A stretch of DNA of 7,378 nucleotides, from contig DPVW01000263.1 in NCBI GenBank assembly GCA_003529325.1, positions 5,077 through 12,454 on the forward strand, in the 5' to 3' direction. The translations under genes and the position numbers were made by a program. This stretch comes from Candidatus Latescibacterota bacterium. GTDB lineage: Bacteria > Latescibacterota > UBA2968 > UBA8231. Positions 5,689-7,378 of this stretch are shown in pieces (the stretch's first letter is position 1; each line of letters starts with the position of its first letter). Under the pieces are notes generated by a model, which saw nothing but the letters and a program-made list of their open reading frames with translations, made no database searches and had not been told where the DNA came from.

Positions 5689-5726
5689 GTGTCAATTACC
5701 AATCCCTGCCCGGAGACCTGGTCCAA

Positions 5727-6326
5727 TCAGGATTCACCGAGACGGAAACAGGAAAAGCGCCGCACCGTGATCTTCTCACCGATCTTGGCCGTCAATTCCG
5801 TGACGAGATCCTGAATCGTCTTGTCCGGATCCTTGACGAATGCCTGCTCCAGCAGGCAGACCTCCTGGTAATATTTGTCCAGGCGGCCACTGACAATCTT
5901 CTCGGCGATGTGCTCCGGCTTGCCCTCGTTTTTGGCCTGTTCGAGGTAGATCTCTTTTTCTTTGTCGATCGTCGCCGGATCGATCTCCTCACGACTCACC
6001 GCAACCGGGCCCTCCGCAGCAATATGCATGGCGACACCGCGTGCGAATGCCTGGAAATCCTCTGTCCGGGCTACAAAATCGGTCTCACAGTTGACCTCGA
6101 CAAGAACACCCAGACGGCTACCAGGGTGGATGTACGACATGACAACACCTTCGTTGGCATCACGCCCGGCTCGTTTCTCGACGGCGGCCATGCCCTTTTT
6201 TCTCAGGTGCTCAACCGCCTTCTCCATATCCCCGTCGGTTTCGACGAGAGCCTTCTTACATTGCATCATGCCGATGCCGGTACGCTCGCGCAACTCGCGC
6301 ACAGCAACGGCGGTAATATCTGCCAT
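5727..6326 (-). CDS. tsf: Elongation factor Ts, compact form
   Basis: 199 residues, about 80-90 fewer than E. coli EF-Ts and similar to the short Thermus-type factor. It drives GDP release from EF-Tu. The N-terminal UBA-like domain shows [19 protein letters not shown] (about 9-27). The EF-Tu-contacting TDFV lies at 82-85 within [12 protein letters not shown] single core subdomain follows and the usual C-terminus [12 protein letters not shown] closes the protein, so it is complete rather than truncated: the second core subdomain of the long form is simply absent. The start follows the family N-terminus (MADITAVAV); only AGGA, directly against the ATG, resembles a ribosome-binding site. It lies 61 bp after rpsB and 38 bp before frr on the same strand, consistent with one operon. 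Confidence 0.97.
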   Translation of the reverse strand: MADITAVAVRELRERTGIGMMQCKKALVETDGDMEKAVEHLRKKGMAAVEKRAGRDANEGVVMSYIHPGSRLGVLVEVNCETDFVARTEDFQAFARGVAMHIAAEGPVAVSREEIDPATIDKEKEIYLEQAKNEGKPEHIAEKIVSGRLDKYYQEVCLLEQAFVKDPDKTIQDLVTELTAKIGEKITVRRFSCFRLGES

Positions 6327-6387
6327 TCCTAGTCTTTCTCTTGGTTCTTCGTTCTGGACCCTTTAGACTCGCCCCTGGCGTGTCCCC

Positions 6388-7155
6388 TCAGGCCGTCGCT
6401 TTAGCCTCGGTGCCTGACGACGTAACGTCCGTGGTCTCTTCGTCCTCTTCTGTGCGCGCCCCCTTGCCCTTCTCATTGGCGGCGCGACCTTCGATCACTG
6501 CGTCCGCCATTTCATGGGTGATCACCTGAATAGAGCGAATGGCATCATCATTGCCTGGGATCGGGAACTCGACCTGATCGGGATCACAATTGGTGTCGAC
6601 GATGGCCACCGAGGGAATACCGAGCTTCTGCGCTTCGGAGATGGCGCCGTGCTCCCTCATGATATCGACGATGTAGATCAAACCTGGCAGGCCATTCATT
6701 TTGCGAATGCCTTCCAAGGTCTTCACCATACGCTTCCGCTCCTTCTCCAACAGCAGGACTTCCTTCTTCTTCAGCTTTTCGTACGTGCCGTCCTGGGAGA
6801 TGCGGTCAAGATGATCGAGGTGACGGATGTTCTGCTTGATTGTCTGCCAGTTTGTCAGCATACCGCCCAGCCAACGCTCGGTGACAAAGAACATGTTGCA
6901 ACGCTCCGCTTCCTCGCGGATCACGTCCTTTGCCTGCGGCTTCGTCCCGACGAAAAGCACTGCCTTGCCCGACTGTGCCGTCTTGCGCACGATCTCGGAG
7001 GCTGCTTCGATGCGGCGCACCGATTTATTGAGGTCGATGAGATGAATTCCATTGCGCTCCGTGAAGATGAATGGCTCCATCTTCGGATTCCAACGGCGCG
7101 TCTGATGGCCGAAGTGTGTGCCGGCTTTGAGCAGATCCTGTATTGGTACGGTCAT
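6388..7155 (-). CDS. rpsB: 30S ribosomal protein S2
   Basis: 255 residues from my chosen start. A 30S subunit protein, added late in assembly, on the back of the small subunit. The S2 pattern is clear: LLKAGTHFGHQTRRWNPKM at the N-terminus, FIFTERNGIHLIDL, the VLFVGTKPQAKDVI block, RWLGGMLTNWQTI, the charged coiled-coil section KKKEVLLLEKERKRM, and VDTNCDPDQVEFPIPGNDDA. An acidic, low-complexity tail (EEDEETTDVTSSG) follows. An upstream in-frame ATG at 7170 would add MESHR. I prefer ATG 7155 because GGAG sits 9 bases before it, inside that extension, and because the family usually starts near MTVPIQ. It is first in the rpsB-tsf-frr cluster. The long structured leader may allow feedback by S2, as known for rpsB in other bacteria, but this is inference. 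Confidence 0.97.
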   Translation of the reverse strand: MTVPIQDLLKAGTHFGHQTRRWNPKMEPFIFTERNGIHLIDLNKSVRRIEAASEIVRKTAQSGKAVLFVGTKPQAKDVIREEAERCNMFFVTERWLGGMLTNWQTIKQNIRHLDHLDRISQDGTYEKLKKKEVLLLEKERKRMVKTLEGIRKMNGLPGLIYIVDIMREHGAISEAQKLGIPSVAIVDTNCDPDQVEFPIPGNDDAIRSIQVITHEMADAVIEGRAANEKGKGARTEEDEETTDVTSSGTEAKATA

Positions 7156-7378
7156 ACGATGCGACTCCATAAAATGGGGTTATTGCCTCCGCCCCCGTCA
7201 CGTGCGACACGGAACCAACCGAAGCTATGACCAGCTTGACGGTCAGCACCCCCGCGGGCATCAGGAAGGCGTGCGTTATGAACCGCCAAACAGCGGCCCA
7301 TTTACGAGTTCGGCCCCTTCTGGGGCCGAACTCAAACTGGTAATACTGTCTGGACGATAGCGAAACGATAGCGCAATT
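7156..7378 (-). promoter_or_regulatory. Gene-free 5' region of rpsB
   Basis: No coding frame of convincing composition and no end of an rpsI-like gene are present on either strand. It holds a strong hairpin (7306-7333), a weaker TGACC/GGTCA stem at about 7223-7240, and a tandem ACGATAGCG repeat at 7354-7362 and 7365-7373. A weak minus-strand promoter-like pair, TCGTTT and TATTAC with a 17-base spacer, overlaps the tandem repeat. This suggests a leader of over 150 bases before rpsB, or the end of an upstream gene's transcript followed by an rpsB promoter that I cannot place. Confidence 0.4.
7306..7333. repeat. Perfect 12-bp-stem hairpin upstream of rpsB
   Basis: Bases 7306-7317 pair without mismatch with 7322-7333 around a 4-base TTCT loop (AGAA on the minus strand); eight of the twelve pairs are G-C. 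No T-run follows on either strand. It could be the terminator of a gene to the right, a leader element or protein site controlling rpsB, or a transcript stabiliser. Confidence 0.75.

Noticed and set aside
5910..6366. Plus-strand open frames opposite tsf
   Set aside because: They are antisense to a complete EF-Ts and have no independent evidence of coding.
6514..7230. Plus-strand open frame (238 codons) opposite rpsB
   Set aside because: It is fully covered by S2 on the minus strand and has no ribosome-binding site or recognisable motif.
7354..7373. CRISPR-like or satellite repeat
   Set aside because: There are only two 9-bp copies at an 11-bp period and no spacers; this is more like a binding site or chance.

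Overview
This window reads as ordinary bacterial chromosome, about 57% G+C by eye, with housekeeping genes and a few small or damaged accessory genes. The gene set fits a diderm, probably uncultivated lineage: a compact EF-Ts of 199 residues, a decaprenyl-phosphate phosphoribosyltransferase-like UbiA protein, a biosynthetic-type thiolase, an SSB with an unusual tail, and tRNA-Ala with encoded CCA. The feel is of the FCB side of the tree (Gemmatimonadota or Latescibacterota-like), but that placement is a low-confidence impression and no marker here proves it.

Layout from left to right. Positions 1-647 (minus) hold the start of an N6-adenine DNA methyltransferase gene that runs off the left edge. 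It diverges from ssb (860-1297, plus); a strong hairpin sits near the methylase start. ssb converges on an acetyl-CoA C-acetyltransferase gene (1334-2509, minus), with an 11-bp stem shared between their 3' ends. The thiolase diverges from a 76-residue two-helix membrane protein (2610-2840, plus). A sigma70-like promoter lies between them, and a perfect 13-bp inverted repeat covers both ribosome-binding regions. tRNA-Ala(UGC) at 2857-2932 follows 16 bp after the small protein and ends in an intrinsic terminator.

On the minus strand, 2986-3858 is the UbiA-family gene. It is preceded by a GGDEF-like gene (3904-4436) that looks broken by an internal deletion and frame change. Diverging from that is a membrane-anchored coiled-coil protein (4518-4922, plus) that has no standard start codon. 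Its 3' end overlaps a second open frame, ending at 5031, with convincing protein-like composition. A hairpin at 5063-5092 separates this pair from the translation-factor cluster rpsB-tsf-frr (7155 to 5128, minus). There, pyrH is missing from its usual place between tsf and frr. Upstream of rpsB is a structured, gene-free 5' region with a 12-bp-stem hairpin.

The rpsB-tsf-frr group supplies ribosomal protein S2, the EF-Tu exchange factor and the ribosome recycling factor, and was probably cotranscribed. I found no CRISPR array, transposase, phage module or convincing new multi-gene system. The best leads are the damaged GGDEF locus, the start/frame puzzle at 4518-5031, the missing pyrH, the SSB tail and the inverted repeat at the thiolase divergent promoter.
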